The notes under the pieces are model-generated. The model was not told the DNA's origin. It made no database searches and saw nothing but the letters and a program-made list of their open reading frames with translations. From Bacteroidales bacterium (GTDB lineage: Bacteria; Bacteroidota; Bacteroidia; Bacteroidales; UBA932), in the NCBI GenBank assembly GCA_017960545.1, contig JAGCYZ010000103.1, forward strand, positions 1 to 40,843: a stretch of DNA of 40,843 nt. Direction: 5' to 3'. Below, piece by piece: positions 15,278-25,034 of the stretch (position 1 is the stretch's first letter; every line of letters begins with the position of its first letter). The translations under genes were made by a program, and so were the position numbers.

Positions 15278-17088
15278 ACATAATCACCCTCTTCAAGAAG
15301 ATATGGCCTTTTGTAAAGCCATATAAGTGGCTGGTCCTCATCACCCTGATCCTCACGCTCATAGGCTCGCTGTTCGCTCAGGTGAACGCCATTGTGCTTG
15401 ACCGGACTGTCGATGCCATAAACGCCCTTGTGGGTGCGGAGGATTTCAGCTGGGCCAAGGCGGTCAGCATCCTCACCATAATCAGCATAGTCCTGCTTGG
15501 CAAGGAGATCCTTTCCGCGCTCATAACATTCTTCCAAAGCTATTTTGGAGAAAGGATGAGGGTGTACGTGTCAAAAGACCTCTCCCAGGCCGTGATCGAC
15601 AAGATCCTCACTTTCCGCATGGCCTTCTTCTCCCGCACCGACAACGATACGGGAAAGCTCCAGACCAGGATAGACCAGGGAGTGAGCAGCCTTTCGCGCA
15701 CGGTGCAGAACTTCTTCATAGACCTCCTGCCGCTGTTCACCAGCGCCATCCTGGCCCTCATCCTTATGTTCGGGGCAAATGTCTATGTGGGTCTCACCGC
15801 CCTGGGAATAGTGCCCGTCTATATCTGGATAACCATCCGCCAGGCCCGCAAGCTCAACGGCTGGCGCCGCAATATGCGCAGCTACCGTGAGATCAAGAGC
15901 CACGGCGTGATGAACATCATAGAGAGCATAAACGTCATCAAGTCCTTCAACCGTGAGCAGATAGAAAGCGAGAAGCAGTGGGATATCCAGACCAAGTTCA
16001 CGGACAACCAGATGCTGGTGCGCAAGACATCGTTCTATTACAACGGACTCAAGAACTTCGTGCGCCAGCTGGGTACCGTGCTCATTATCATCCTTACCGC
16101 GTACCTGGTGCTCATTGGTTATCCCGGGATGACCATCGGAAAGATAATGTACCACATAATGCTCTTCTCCAACGTTACGGCGCCAATCACCCAGCTCCAC
16201 CGCATCTTTGACGATATGAACGACGCCCTGATCTATGCCGAAGGCTTCTTTGACATCCTGGATGCCGACGAAGAGACCGAGCAGAGCGGCAGCTACCGTC
16301 CTGAGAAGGTACAGGGCAACTTCAGCATCCGCAACGTGGACTTCACGTATCCGAACGGAACCAAGGCGCTCTGGAACATCAATATGGACATCGAGAGCGG
16401 CAAGATAACCGCCCTGGTTGGACTGTCAGGTGCGGGAAAGAGTACCGTGGTGAACCTGCTGGACAAGTTTTACGAGCCTGATTGCGGAAGCATCCTCCTG
16501 GACGGAGTTGACCTTCGCGAATATGACACGCATTTCCTGCGCGACAACATAGGACTGGTGCTGCAGAAGAACCATATCTTTGACGGCACCATTGAGGAGA
16601 ACATCCGCTACGGCAACCCCGAGGCAAGCTTCGAGGAGGTTGTGGACGCCGCCAAGAAGGCCTATATCTACGACCAGATTATGGCCCTGCCGCAGCAGTT
16701 CAACAACAAGGCCCAGGCCTTGTCCGGAGGCCAGCAGCAGCGCATAGCCATTGCCAGGATGTTCCTCAAGAACCCTCCCATCATATTCCTGGACGAGCCC
16801 ACGGCTTCGCTCGACGCCATTGCCACTGAGCAGATCAAGGCCAGCATAGACGCCATCAAGCAGAACCGTACCGTAATCATCATCTCCCACAGCATCTCGC
16901 AGATCATTGACAGTGACATTGTCTATGCCCTGCGCAACGGAAGGGTGGAGCAGTCCGGCGATCCTGACTCGCTGTACAAGAAGGGTGGAGTTTACAAGGA
17001 GATAGTGGACGCTTCCGCCAGGAGCCTGAATATTGAAAAACTGGCCCATACTCTGGACGATAACAACGACGGTGTGTTGTTCGATTAG
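15274..17088 (+). CDS. ABC exporter, fused membrane and ATPase domains
   Basis: Inner-membrane half-transporter of 604 residues, expected to work as a homodimer exporting a lipid, peptide or drug. Six membrane helices occupy about 15-310. The nucleotide-binding domain follows: Walker A GLSGAGKST at 383-391, signature LSGGQQQR at 483-490, Walker B IIFLDEP with Asp507 and catalytic Glu508, and the switch His in IIISHS. The type IV exporter fold (MsbA/LmrA group) is clear, the substrate is not. Starts on the ATGA shared with the sirtuin stop. Confidence 0.92.
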   Translation: MNIITLFKKIWPFVKPYKWLVLITLILTLIGSLFAQVNAIVLDRTVDAINALVGAEDFSWAKAVSILTIISIVLLGKEILSALITFFQSYFGERMRVYVSKDLSQAVIDKILTFRMAFFSRTDNDTGKLQTRIDQGVSSLSRTVQNFFIDLLPLFTSAILALILMFGANVYVGLTALGIVPVYIWITIRQARKLNGWRRNMRSYREIKSHGVMNIIESINVIKSFNREQIESEKQWDIQTKFTDNQMLVRKTSFYYNGLKNFVRQLGTVLIIILTAYLVLIGYPGMTIGKIMYHIMLFSNVTAPITQLHRIFDDMNDALIYAEGFFDILDADEETEQSGSYRPEKVQGNFSIRNVDFTYPNGTKALWNINMDIESGKITALVGLSGAGKSTVVNLLDKFYEPDCGSILLDGVDLREYDTHFLRDNIGLVLQKNHIFDGTIEENIRYGNPEASFEEVVDAAKKAYIYDQIMALPQQFNNKAQALSGGQQQRIAIARMFLKNPPIIFLDEPTASLDAIATEQIKASIDAIKQNRTVIIISHSISQIIDSDIVYALRNGRVEQSGDPDSLYKKGGVYKEIVDASARSLNIEKLAHTLDDNNDGVLFD

Positions 17089-17100
17089 CAAAATTTTTAT

Positions 17101-17108
17101 TATATTTC
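17101..17108 (+). promoter_or_regulatory. -7-like element (TATATTTC) for the GH43-like gene
   Basis: TATATTTC has one mismatch to TAnnTTTG and lies about 38 bases before the ATG at 17147 in the A+T-rich gap after the ABC transporter. Confidence 0.4.
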
Positions 17109-17146
17109 GGGGAATTTGCAATCTATATTACTTAATAACACATAGC

Positions 17147-19273
17147 ATGAACTCTAAACTTATTAAAAGAATTGTAGTCATTGCTGGCGCATTGCTGCTT
17201 GGACTGACTGCATCCGCACAGACAAGGCATACCTTTGCCAACCCTCTGGACGTTGTAGTAGGCAACGAGAGGGCCATCCGCGGAGGAGAGCCTGTAGTTA
17301 TCATTTTCCAGGACAATTATTTCCTGTTCGTTTCCCACAGGAAGGGTTACTGGTATTCACCGGACTTCCAGAACTGGACCTATGTAGATGCTCCCAACTA
17401 TCCCGGCGGAGTGGTATCAGTGGTTGAGTTCAACGGAGAGCTCATCGGCTGTTCAATGAACAACAGGAACGTCTATCACGCCACCAATCCCTGGAAGGGA
17501 GAGTGGGAGAAGATAGGCGAGCTGAGCAGCGACCGTTACGGCGACGCCAACCTGTTCGCAGACGACGACGGCCGCCTGTATATGTATTTCGGCTGGTCAC
17601 AGATCATGCCTTTCCAGGTAGTCGAGCTCGATCCCAAGACCTTCAAGGAGAAGGGATCTCCAAAGCAGCTGTTCTGGAGCGATATCAAGAACCACGGATT
17701 CGAGGCCAGAAAGCCTGAGGACGTTATCTACTCAATCTTCAACGGCCGCCGCGAGTACTTCCCCGAGGAACTTCCCTGGATTGAGGGACCTTATATGATC
17801 AAGCACAACGGCAAGTACTATCTGCAGTATGCCGCCATCGGCCTTGAGCTCATCTCCTACTCACACGGTATCTATGTTTCAGACAGCCCTATGGGTCCTT
17901 TCACCTATTCCGAGCACAATCCTCTGACCTTCAAGACCAGCGGATTCCAGGTTGGAGCAGGCCACGGCAGCACCTTCCACGACAAGAAGGGCAACCTCTG
18001 GACCATCTGTATGATCCCCGCACACTACGGAGAGAGCGGCCGCGGCTCAGAGCTCGCCATCTATCCTACCGCAGTTGACGAGGACGGCGTAATGTATTCC
18101 AACACCGCATACGGAGATTATCCCCAGTACTATCCTGCAGACAGGAAAGTGGGTGGAGTTGACAATTACACTGACTGGAAGCTCCTTTCTTATAAGAAGC
18201 GCACAGAAGTTTCCTCTACATTCGAGGATTACTCACCTGCAAAGGCCCTGGACGAGGACTTCCTCACCTGCTGGGCCGCAGAGACCGGAAATCCGGGCGA
18301 ATTCTTCACCGTTGACCTTGGCGCAAGGGCTACCATCAACGCAATCCAGCTTAACTGGGACCATATCGGAGCCGTTACCCCTGCCCGTGGAGCTATGCCT
18401 GCACCCGGCGCCGCTCCCGCTCCTGCCGCTCAGACAGAGGTTCTCTATCAGTGCTATGAGGTATTCGTTTCCAACGACAACAGCAACTGGACAAAGATCA
18501 TAAGCAAGCCTCAGAACAAGATGGAGCTCAAGCACGATTATAACGAGCTTGCCACCCCTGTAGTTGCAAGGTACGTGAAGGTTGTTAACGTTTCCACTTA
18601 CGACAACGCCAAGTTCAGCATCAAGGACCTCCGCATCTTTGGAACCACCGAGAAGTCAAAGGTTACCAAGGTTACCGACTTCAAGGTTGTACGCAATCCT
18701 CAGGATCGCCGCGAGGCCAACATCCTCTGGACTCCTGTAGAGGGCGCAGACGGATACGTAGTACGCTACGGTATCGAGCCTAACAAGCTTTACAACGGCT
18801 ACATCGTTTACGATAAGAACACCCTTTATATGCACAGCCTGAACACCTCTCCCGAGTATTACTTTGAGATTGAGGCGTTCGATTCAGGCCTTGACCTGTA
18901 CGAGGAGCCTACACTGCATACAATGGGACTTGGAGCTGAGATCCAGATTGCCAAGAGAGGCGCAGGCCGCGCATCCGGTTACGACCAGAGCGGCGACACC
19001 AGGATCATAATGCTCAAGGAAGGTATCTATGAGTACACATTCGAGAATATCGATCCGGGCAACTGGGCACTCAACCACTCATACGGCCCTGTTCTCTGGG
19101 CAGGTGAGCTTACAGAGGCACAGCTGATCTCCAACGCTGCAAATCCTCAGCCTACCGTTACCGCAGACCTTACCCTTATGGGAACCGGAACCCAGGTTAC
19201 CAACATCCTCACTATGAAGGTTATCCCTGGACCTAAGGCCGGAAAGGTTGTTGTAGAAATCAAGCCCAGGTAA
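17147..19273 (+). CDS. Secreted GH43-like enzyme with F5/8-type C and fibronectin-like domains
   Basis: Secreted protein of 708 residues; the ATG at 17147 gives a clean signal peptide (LLLGLTASAQ). The five-bladed propeller (about 28-345) has YGDANLFADDDGRLY (Asp133, usual transition-state Asp) and WIEGPYMIKHNGKYYLQY (Glu213, usual general acid), then GHGSTF. The first-blade site where GH43 enzymes have Asp-Pro reads GGEPVVI, placing Glu48 at the base position. After it come a discoidin/CBM32-like domain (about 355-510) with an Ala/Pro-rich loop inside, a fibronectin III-like domain (about 520-610) and a C-terminal beta domain. Likely acts on arabinoxylan or arabinan side chains. It stands alone, closed by a strong bidirectional terminator. 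Confidence 0.85.
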   Translation: MNSKLIKRIVVIAGALLLGLTASAQTRHTFANPLDVVVGNERAIRGGEPVVIIFQDNYFLFVSHRKGYWYSPDFQNWTYVDAPNYPGGVVSVVEFNGELIGCSMNNRNVYHATNPWKGEWEKIGELSSDRYGDANLFADDDGRLYMYFGWSQIMPFQVVELDPKTFKEKGSPKQLFWSDIKNHGFEARKPEDVIYSIFNGRREYFPEELPWIEGPYMIKHNGKYYLQYAAIGLELISYSHGIYVSDSPMGPFTYSEHNPLTFKTSGFQVGAGHGSTFHDKKGNLWTICMIPAHYGESGRGSELAIYPTAVDEDGVMYSNTAYGDYPQYYPADRKVGGVDNYTDWKLLSYKKRTEVSSTFEDYSPAKALDEDFLTCWAAETGNPGEFFTVDLGARATINAIQLNWDHIGAVTPARGAMPAPGAAPAPAAQTEVLYQCYEVFVSNDNSNWTKIISKPQNKMELKHDYNELATPVVARYVKVVNVSTYDNAKFSIKDLRIFGTTEKSKVTKVTDFKVVRNPQDRREANILWTPVEGADGYVVRYGIEPNKLYNGYIVYDKNTLYMHSLNTSPEYYFEIEAFDSGLDLYEEPTLHTMGLGAEIQIAKRGAGRASGYDQSGDTRIIMLKEGIYEYTFENIDPGNWALNHSYGPVLWAGELTEAQLISNAANPQPTVTADLTLMGTGTQVTNILTMKVIPGPKAGKVVVEIKPR

Positions 19274-19286
19274 TACCTGAGAACGC

Positions 19287-19362
19287 AAAAAGGACCCTGG
19301 GGGTCGGAAGTGTAATAACAAGAGGCATAGCCCAAAACACTTCCAACCCCCAGGGTTCTTTT
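19287..19362. terminator. Bidirectional terminator between convergent genes
   Basis: A 20-base arm at 19294-19313 pairs with 19337-19356 with a single mismatch around a 23-base loop. It has A residues on the left and a T run on the right, so it can stop transcripts from both the GH43-like gene and the opposing nucleoside transporter gene. Confidence 0.9.
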
Positions 19363-19387
19363 TATGCTATCGTAGCAGCAGCGCCGC

Positions 19388-20665
19388 CTAGGCGTTCTGC
19401 TTGGCTGGATCCTTGAAGAGGACCATAAAGGCGAATGCTACTACAAGGGAGTAGGCTGCGAAGATGTACCAGGCTGTAGGCCAGGAAGGAGTTGCGGCGT
19501 TGTAAACGAAGTGGTTCACTACGCGGCCGGCGGCCCAGGTTCCAATTGAGGCGCCAAGGCCGTTGGTCATCAGCATAAACAGGCCCTGTGCGCTGGAGCG
19601 GATGCCCTTGTCTGTGTTCTCATTGACATACAGGGAGCCGGAAATGTTGAAGAAGTCAAAAGCTACGCCGTAAACTATGCAGCTGAGGATGAACAGCCAT
19701 ACGCCGCTGCCGGGGTTGCCAAGGCCGAAGAATCCGAAGCGGAACACCCAGGCGAACATTGCGATGAGCATAACTCCCTTGATGCGGAATTTCTTCATAG
19801 CCCAGGGAATGAGAAGGATGCAGAGCGTCTCTGATATCTGGCTGATGGAGATGAGCGCGTTGGCGTTGTTGGCGCCCCAGGTGCTGGCGTAAGCCGGGTT
19901 CTCCGCAAATGAGGAGATGAATGTGTTGGCGTATCCGTTGGTCACCTGGAGGGCGGCGCCCAGCAGCATAGAGAATATGAAGAATATGGCGAACTTCTTC
20001 TGCTTGAATAGTTTGAACGCGATGAGTCCCGTGGCCTCGGCAAAGGACTGCGTGCCGGCCTCCTTAGGCTTGCAGGGGCAGTTGGGCATTGTGAGGGCGT
20101 AGGCCGCAAGGACAATTCCCAATATGCCTGAGGTGATGAACTGCTCATAGGAGTGCTGGAACTGGATTCCTTGGCCGTTGCGGACAAAGTTCACGAACAG
20201 CATGCTGCAGATGAAGCCCACCGTTCCGAACACGCGGATGGGAGGGAAGTCCTTCACCGGGTCTTTCCCATTGACTTCAAGCGCGTTGTAAGCCACTGAG
20301 TTGGATATTGCTATGGTTGGCATATAGAACGCTATGCTGAGTGCGTATAGCGCGTAGAATACGCCGAATTCCAGGTTGGCGCCAGCCTGTGCCGCATACC
20401 ATCCGCAACCCAGCATGAACAGGGCGGCAAGGCCGTGGCACATTGAAAGAACCTTCTGTGCGGGAATCCATTTGTCCGCAACTATTCCGGCCAGGGCCGG
20501 CATGAAGATGGACACGAATCCCTGTGTGGCAAAGAACAGCCATATCTGCGCACCGAGGCCCGCTCCGGCAAGGAAACTGCCCATTGAGGTGAGATATGCC
20601 CCCCAGATGCCAAACTGGAGGAAATTCATAATTATCAGCTTGAGGCTGATCGAGCTCTTTTTCAT
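19388..20665 (-). CDS. Nucleoside:H+ symporter-family transporter (MFS)
   Basis: Inner-membrane transporter of 425 residues with about twelve hydrophobic helices, in the NupG-like nucleoside symporter group of the major facilitator superfamily. I start at the ATG at 20665 (MKKSSISLKLIIMNFLQFGIWGAYL), where family homology begins, not nine codons upstream. Typical features are the N-terminal LQFGIWGAYLTSMG, the loop ADKWIPAQKVL after helix 2, and the RVFGTVGFI segment. Likely imports nucleosides for salvage, fitting with hpt and tgt nearby, but the substrate is inferred. It diverges from tgt with a 56-base gap. Confidence 0.88.
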   Translation of the reverse strand: MKKSSISLKLIIMNFLQFGIWGAYLTSMGSFLAGAGLGAQIWLFFATQGFVSIFMPALAGIVADKWIPAQKVLSMCHGLAALFMLGCGWYAAQAGANLEFGVFYALYALSIAFYMPTIAISNSVAYNALEVNGKDPVKDFPPIRVFGTVGFICSMLFVNFVRNGQGIQFQHSYEQFITSGILGIVLAAYALTMPNCPCKPKEAGTQSFAEATGLIAFKLFKQKKFAIFFIFSMLLGAALQVTNGYANTFISSFAENPAYASTWGANNANALISISQISETLCILLIPWAMKKFRIKGVMLIAMFAWVFRFGFFGLGNPGSGVWLFILSCIVYGVAFDFFNISGSLYVNENTDKGIRSSAQGLFMLMTNGLGASIGTWAAGRVVNHFVYNAATPSWPTAWYIFAAYSLVVAFAFMVLFKDPAKQNA

Positions 20666-20709
20666 TGGGAATAGGGTATAAAAATCAAGCAAATTTAGGC
20701 ATAAATTAT

Positions 20710-20717
20710 TATCTTTG
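20710..20717 (+). promoter_or_regulatory. -7 element (TATCTTTG) directly before tgt
   Basis: TATCTTTG matches TAnnTTTG exactly and ends only 4 bases before the tgt ATG (20722). If used, transcription would begin at or within a few bases of the start codon, giving a leaderless mRNA. Confidence 0.6.
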
Positions 20718-20721
20718 AAAG

Positions 20722-21852
20722 ATGAATTTCGAGCTCTTAAATAAAGATTCGGCCTCCAGCGCCAGGGTGGGAGAGATTACCACCGCCCACGGCCGTATCC
20801 AAACTCCCATATTCATGCCCGTAGGCACCGTGGGCTCCGTCAAAGGAGTGTACCACAAGGAGCTTAAGGAGGATATCGGCGCCCAGATCATCCTGGGCAA
20901 CACATACCACCTTTACCTGCGGCCTGGACTGGATACGCTGCGCAAGGCCGGAGGGCTCCACAAATTCGAATCCTGGGACAGGCCCATCCTCACGGACAGC
21001 GGTGGATTCCAGGTCTTCTCACTCACGCAGATACGCAAGCTCACCCTTGAGGGATGCAGGTTCCAGAGCCATATCGACGGCTCAAAGCATATCTTCACGC
21101 CGGAGAACAACGTCACCACCCAGAGGATAATTGGGGCCGACATCATAATGGCCCTTGACGAGTGCTGCCCGGGCGATGCGGACTTCGCCTATGCAAAGAA
21201 GTCCCTTGAGCTGACGCAGAACTGGCTGGACCGCTTCAGCGCGGAGTTCGCCAGGACGGAGCCGCTTTACGGCTACGACCAGGCCTTCTTCCCCATAATC
21301 CAGGGCTGCATCTATCCGGAACTGCGCAAGCGCGCCGTGGAGCACGCGCTGCGTGACGAGGCGGGCGGCTACGGCATCGGCGGCCTCGCCGTAGGGGAGC
21401 CCACTGAAAAGATGTACGAGATGCTTGAGCTGCTGGATCCCATTATGCCGCAGGACAAGCCCCGATACCTTATGGGCGTGGGAACTCCCGCCAACATATT
21501 GGAAGGAATTGCACGCGGCGTGGATATGTTCGACTGCGTGATGCCAACCCGCAACGCCCGCAACGGGATGCTGTTCACCTGGAACGGCATAATGAATATG
21601 CGCAACGCTAAATGGGCCGAAGATTTCTCCGAGCTGGACCCTTCTGGCACATCATTCGTAGATCACGCCTATACCAAGGCGTACCTGCGCCACCTGTTCA
21701 TAGCCGGAGAGATGTTCGCGGCTATGATCGCCAGCGAACACAACCTGGCGTTCTACCTGGACCTGGTGCGCCAGGCCCGCAGGCACATCCTGGACGGGGA
21801 CTTCGTACAGTGGAAAGACAGTACCGTTAAACGAGTAATGCAGAGATTATGA
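20722..21852 (+). CDS. tgt: Queuine/preQ1 tRNA-guanine transglycosylase
   Basis: Cytoplasmic enzyme of 376 residues that replaces guanine-34 with preQ1 in tRNAs for Asp, Asn, His and Tyr. The start MNFELLNKDS matches the family. Visible motifs are HGRIQTPIFMPVGTVGSVKG, the catalytic-Asp region LTDSGGFQVFSL, and MPTRNARNG with the second Asp in MFDCVMP. The zinc-site cysteines seen in many Tgt proteins (CxCxxC) are not present in the C-terminal part, where the sequence reads FSELDPSG...; Bacteroidetes relatives also lack them as far as I recall. Its stop overlaps the next gene (ATGA-type). Confidence 0.95.
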   Translation: MNFELLNKDSASSARVGEITTAHGRIQTPIFMPVGTVGSVKGVYHKELKEDIGAQIILGNTYHLYLRPGLDTLRKAGGLHKFESWDRPILTDSGGFQVFSLTQIRKLTLEGCRFQSHIDGSKHIFTPENNVTTQRIIGADIIMALDECCPGDADFAYAKKSLELTQNWLDRFSAEFARTEPLYGYDQAFFPIIQGCIYPELRKRAVEHALRDEAGGYGIGGLAVGEPTEKMYEMLELLDPIMPQDKPRYLMGVGTPANILEGIARGVDMFDCVMPTRNARNGMLFTWNGIMNMRNAKWAEDFSELDPSGTSFVDHAYTKAYLRHLFIAGEMFAAMIASEHNLAFYLDLVRQARRHILDGDFVQWKDSTVKRVMQRL

Positions 21853-22940
21853 TAGACCTGAGGCCAAAGAAACTGGACTGGTATATCTTCAAGAAGTTTA
21901 TGACCACCTTCTTCATAGCGATGATCCTGATCATCGTTATAGTGATCATATTTGACATAAGCGAGAAGATAGACAAGTTCGTGACCAACGAGGCGCCCCT
22001 GCGGGCTATCATAATGGATTATTACGTGAACTTTGTGCCGTATTTCATGAATATGTTCAGCCCGCTGTTCGTGTTCATCACGGTGATATTCTTCACGTCC
22101 AAGATGGCGGCGGATTCGGAGATAATAGCAATCCTCTCCGGAGGAGTGAGCTACCACCGGATGCTGGTGCCTTATATCGCATCCGCAGTCATAATTGCCC
22201 TCCTGTCACTGTCCCTGAACCTGTTTGTGATACCCCGGGCCAACAAGGAAAGGCTCATCTTTGAGAACCAGTACGTCAAGAACAGGAACGAGTACAACAG
22301 GGACATCCACTATCAGATAGATACCGGAAAGTTCGTGTATGTAGAGTCCTTCACCAACTGGAACAACACCGCGTACCGGTTCACCCTGGAAGACATACAG
22401 GACAACAAACTTCACAGCAAGATAACCGCCGAAACAGCCCAGTGGGACACCACGTTCAACGGATGGGTCCTCAATGACTATTTCATACGCACATACATAG
22501 ACGGGATGGAAGACCAGGTTGTGACCGGGGCCAAGCTCGATACTGTCATTAACCTTACCGTGTCTGATTTCTACCGGAACAAGAAAACCGTGGAAACGCT
22601 CCAGTACGACGAGCTCAACGACCTGATAGCCACCCAGAAGATGAGGGGCGACGCCAATGTGATGTATGCGGAGATCGAAAAGCAGAACCGTTTCTCGCTG
22701 CCGTTCTCTGCGTTCATCCTCACCATTATGGGAGTGAGCCTGTCGTCGCGCAAGAAGAGGGGAGGAATGGGCTGGAACATTGCCATCGGCCTGGCGCTGA
22801 GTTTCTCGTATATCCTGTTCATGAAGTTCAGCGAGATGTTCGTCTATACGGGAGTGCTGTCTCCCGGGGTGGCTCTCTGGCTGCCCAACCTGCTGTTCGC
22901 CATAATAGCGGCGGTACTTTACAAGCTAGCACCCAAGTAA
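21849..22940 (+). CDS. LptF/LptG-family (YjgP/YjgQ) lipopolysaccharide export permease
   Basis: Inner-membrane permease of 363 residues for moving LPS from the inner membrane to the periplasmic bridge, with LptB as ATPase elsewhere. Three N-terminal helices ([19 protein letters not shown]; the segment after [26 protein letters not shown]) are followed by a periplasmic beta-jellyroll (about 125-265) and three C-terminal helices. The pattern [10 protein letters not shown] at the start and [16 protein letters not shown] late are family features. It cannot be assigned to LptF or LptG from sequence alone. Overlaps tgt by 4 bases; dut follows after one base. Confidence 0.9.
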   Translation: MIDLRPKKLDWYIFKKFMTTFFIAMILIIVIVIIFDISEKIDKFVTNEAPLRAIIMDYYVNFVPYFMNMFSPLFVFITVIFFTSKMAADSEIIAILSGGVSYHRMLVPYIASAVIIALLSLSLNLFVIPRANKERLIFENQYVKNRNEYNRDIHYQIDTGKFVYVESFTNWNNTAYRFTLEDIQDNKLHSKITAETAQWDTTFNGWVLNDYFIRTYIDGMEDQVVTGAKLDTVINLTVSDFYRNKKTVETLQYDELNDLIATQKMRGDANVMYAEIEKQNRFSLPFSAFILTIMGVSLSSRKKRGGMGWNIAIGLALSFSYILFMKFSEMFVYTGVLSPGVALWLPNLLFAIIAAVLYKLAPK

Positions 22941-22941
22941 T

Positions 22942-23376
22942 ATGATAATCAAAGTAGTCAACAAATCCGGCAGGGAACTGCCGCAGTATGCCACGGAATC
23001 TTCCGCGGGAGTGGACCTGAGGGCCGCCATCACGGAGCCTATTGTACTTGAGCCTTTGCAGAGGGCAATGGTCCCTACGGGGCTTTATATGGAGATTCCA
23101 AAGGGGTATGAGGGGCAGGTGCGCCCGCGCAGCGGCCTTGCCGCTAAGCACGGCGTCACCGTGCTGAACACTCCGGGAACCATAGACGCGGATTACCGCG
23201 GAGAGATAAGGGTGATATTGGTTAACCTGTCGTCCCAGGCCTTTGAGATACAGCCGGGGGAGAGGATCGCCCAGATGGTGTTTGCAAAGCACGAGACTGC
23301 GCAGTGGGAAGAGGTATCCGAGCTCGAAGAATCGGCCCGCGGGGCGGGCGGCTTCGGCAGCACGGGAAGGGGCTAG
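22942..23376 (+). CDS. dut: dUTP diphosphatase
   Basis: Trimeric dUTPase of 144 residues that hydrolyses dUTP to dUMP, keeping uracil out of DNA. All five family motifs are visible: [19 protein letters not shown], the motif-3 stretch [11 protein letters not shown] with its catalytic Asp, ERIAQMVF, and the Gly-rich [10 protein letters not shown] tail that closes over the substrate. Third gene of tgt-lptF/G-dut. Its last 4 bases overlap the end of the convergent HhH-protein gene. Confidence 0.96.
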   Translation: MIIKVVNKSGRELPQYATESSAGVDLRAAITEPIVLEPLQRAMVPTGLYMEIPKGYEGQVRPRSGLAAKHGVTVLNTPGTIDADYRGEIRVILVNLSSQAFEIQPGERIAQMVFAKHETAQWEEVSELEESARGAGGFGSTGRG

Positions 23377-24950
23377 AACTCTATTGAATACTGGCCGTGG
23401 AACTCCAGGCGGGTTCCGCGCGTGGAGTCTGACAGGGAGGCACGCAGGTGCACTCTCTGTTTTTTTATCTTCCATCCTGCAACGGCGCTGGCTGCCCAGC
23501 CCCGGCCGTAGTAGGCTTTCATATTGAAGTTGCCGGGGGCGTCACGCTCGTAGATATATATGCGTTCGTCCCAGGCGGGGGCGGAGAAGAGGGTGGCGCG
23601 GGCGTAAAGGCTGAACTTGTCCGTGACGTAACCCGGCTCCAGGTATGCGAGTCCGGAAAAGGAGGCGCCTTTGCCCAGATCTGTAAGGAATCGCAGTTTC
23701 CACCGGGAGGAGGTCCAGTCAACAGTAGCCCTGAATGCGTTGTATGCCCCTTTATCCTTCTCCAGGCGGCCCTTTAGGCGCAGGGTGGCGGAGATGTTCC
23801 AAGGAAGTGTCAAAGGCGCCGAAATGAGGTATTTTATGGTGCCGACATCCTTCTTCATACCGGCTTCTACGCTTGCGAAGTTCTGAAGGTACTGGAAACC
23901 AAGCGCGGCCGCAGCCTTGTCCGGCTGCCAGTATGCGCGGCAGGCTAGTTTCACGTCATAGTCAAAATTGATCACGGCGCCCGCCAGGCCGCTCGCCTTC
24001 TGCGTGTCGGAGGCCCAGGCTGCTTCGCCAAAGAGGTCCGTCTTTCCGGTGTTCAGGCGAAAGTCGCCCGAAAGGCCGTAGCTGCCGTGGGCGGAGCGCA
24101 CGGCGTTGAGGCCTGCCTGCGCCTTGAGGCCGTACCAGGACAGGCCTGCCAAGGCCGTTCCGGACTGGCCCTTCCGCGCGGGGAGCGCAAGCGCCGCGCT
24201 AAGCGTGAACTGTCCCAGTTCCAGCTGGGCGGCAGCGCCGCGCAGCCCGCTGGGAGTATAGGAAACGGAAGGCGAAAGTCCGGAAGGACGTTTGTAGAAA
24301 GCTGATATTGAGCTCACACCGCTGAGAGAGAAGCCGCTCCACATCAGCATCCCCTGGCCCAGCCGGGCGTTGAAATCCCCCAATATTATCGTGGCGGGAA
24401 TACGCCTGCCGTACATTGCCAGGCTCCAGTTGAACACATCTGGCAGGGAGAGGTAAGGGCCATAGCTCCGCTTGAAGGCGACACCGGCGCTGAGCATAGA
24501 GCCCACGCCGTATTTCACTTTCCCTGCATAGCTCAGCGCCCCGTCGCCGTCATCGCCTTTGGCCCAGATCCTGGCGGATGCTTCCCCCCTCCTCTCCAAT
24601 GCGGCGGAGGACTGCCCCGCCGGGGCCCTGGTCTTAAGTGAAACATACGGTGTCACCGCCCTTACGAAACTCTCTCCGAACCCGTCCACCGCCGCCAGCT
24701 CCGCGGTAGAGAGTATGTCTCCCCATTGGGAACGGTATTCCATAAGGGAAACCACCTGGAACTGGGTGAACAGGCCGCAGGAGAGCAGCGCGCTCCGGCT
24801 TGCAAAGTTTATGTTTACGGGGTTTGACTCAAGATGCTGGTATAGTTCCATCTGGCTTTCGTCCAGGTCTTCCAGGGCGGAAGCGCCGGACACGGCCAGC
24901 ACCAGCGAATCCGGCTGCGCACACAACGCCAGGATCAACAATGCTTTCAT
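23373..24950 (-). CDS. Helix-hairpin-helix protein with probable outer-membrane beta-barrel
   Basis: Exported protein of 525 residues of a Bacteroidetes type that joins a DNA-binding-like fold to a barrel. After a short signal-like N-terminus, residues about 35-105 contain two ComEA-like helix-hairpin-helix motifs ([17 protein letters not shown] and [20 protein letters not shown]). The remainder is rich in alternating aromatic and small residues, as in beta-strands of outer-membrane barrels, and ends in Phe (YSIEF), a usual barrel terminus. A role in DNA uptake has been suggested for ComEA-like proteins generally, but nothing here proves it. The N-terminal signal is short ([12 protein letters not shown]), so the true start might be elsewhere. 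Confidence 0.7.
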   Translation of the reverse strand: MKALLILALCAQPDSLVLAVSGASALEDLDESQMELYQHLESNPVNINFASRSALLSCGLFTQFQVVSLMEYRSQWGDILSTAELAAVDGFGESFVRAVTPYVSLKTRAPAGQSSAALERRGEASARIWAKGDDGDGALSYAGKVKYGVGSMLSAGVAFKRSYGPYLSLPDVFNWSLAMYGRRIPATIILGDFNARLGQGMLMWSGFSLSGVSSISAFYKRPSGLSPSVSYTPSGLRGAAAQLELGQFTLSAALALPARKGQSGTALAGLSWYGLKAQAGLNAVRSAHGSYGLSGDFRLNTGKTDLFGEAAWASDTQKASGLAGAVINFDYDVKLACRAYWQPDKAAAALGFQYLQNFASVEAGMKKDVGTIKYLISAPLTLPWNISATLRLKGRLEKDKGAYNAFRATVDWTSSRWKLRFLTDLGKGASFSGLAYLEPGYVTDKFSLYARATLFSAPAWDERIYIYERDAPGNFNMKAYYGRGWAASAVAGWKIKKQRVHLRASLSDSTRGTRLEFHGQYSIEF

Positions 24951-25011
24951 AGTTTATCGTTTAAGTTGCCGCAATCTACTGAAATTTCTTTAATAAGTTG
25001 TGAAAAATCCC

Positions 25012-25019
25012 TATATTGC
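25012..25019 (+). promoter_or_regulatory. -7-like element for hpt-adk
   Basis: TATATTGC is an imperfect match to TAnnTTTG about 15 bases before the hpt ATG, in the 84-base divergent gap. Confidence 0.35.
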
Positions 25020-25034
25020 GGTATAAGAAAAACT

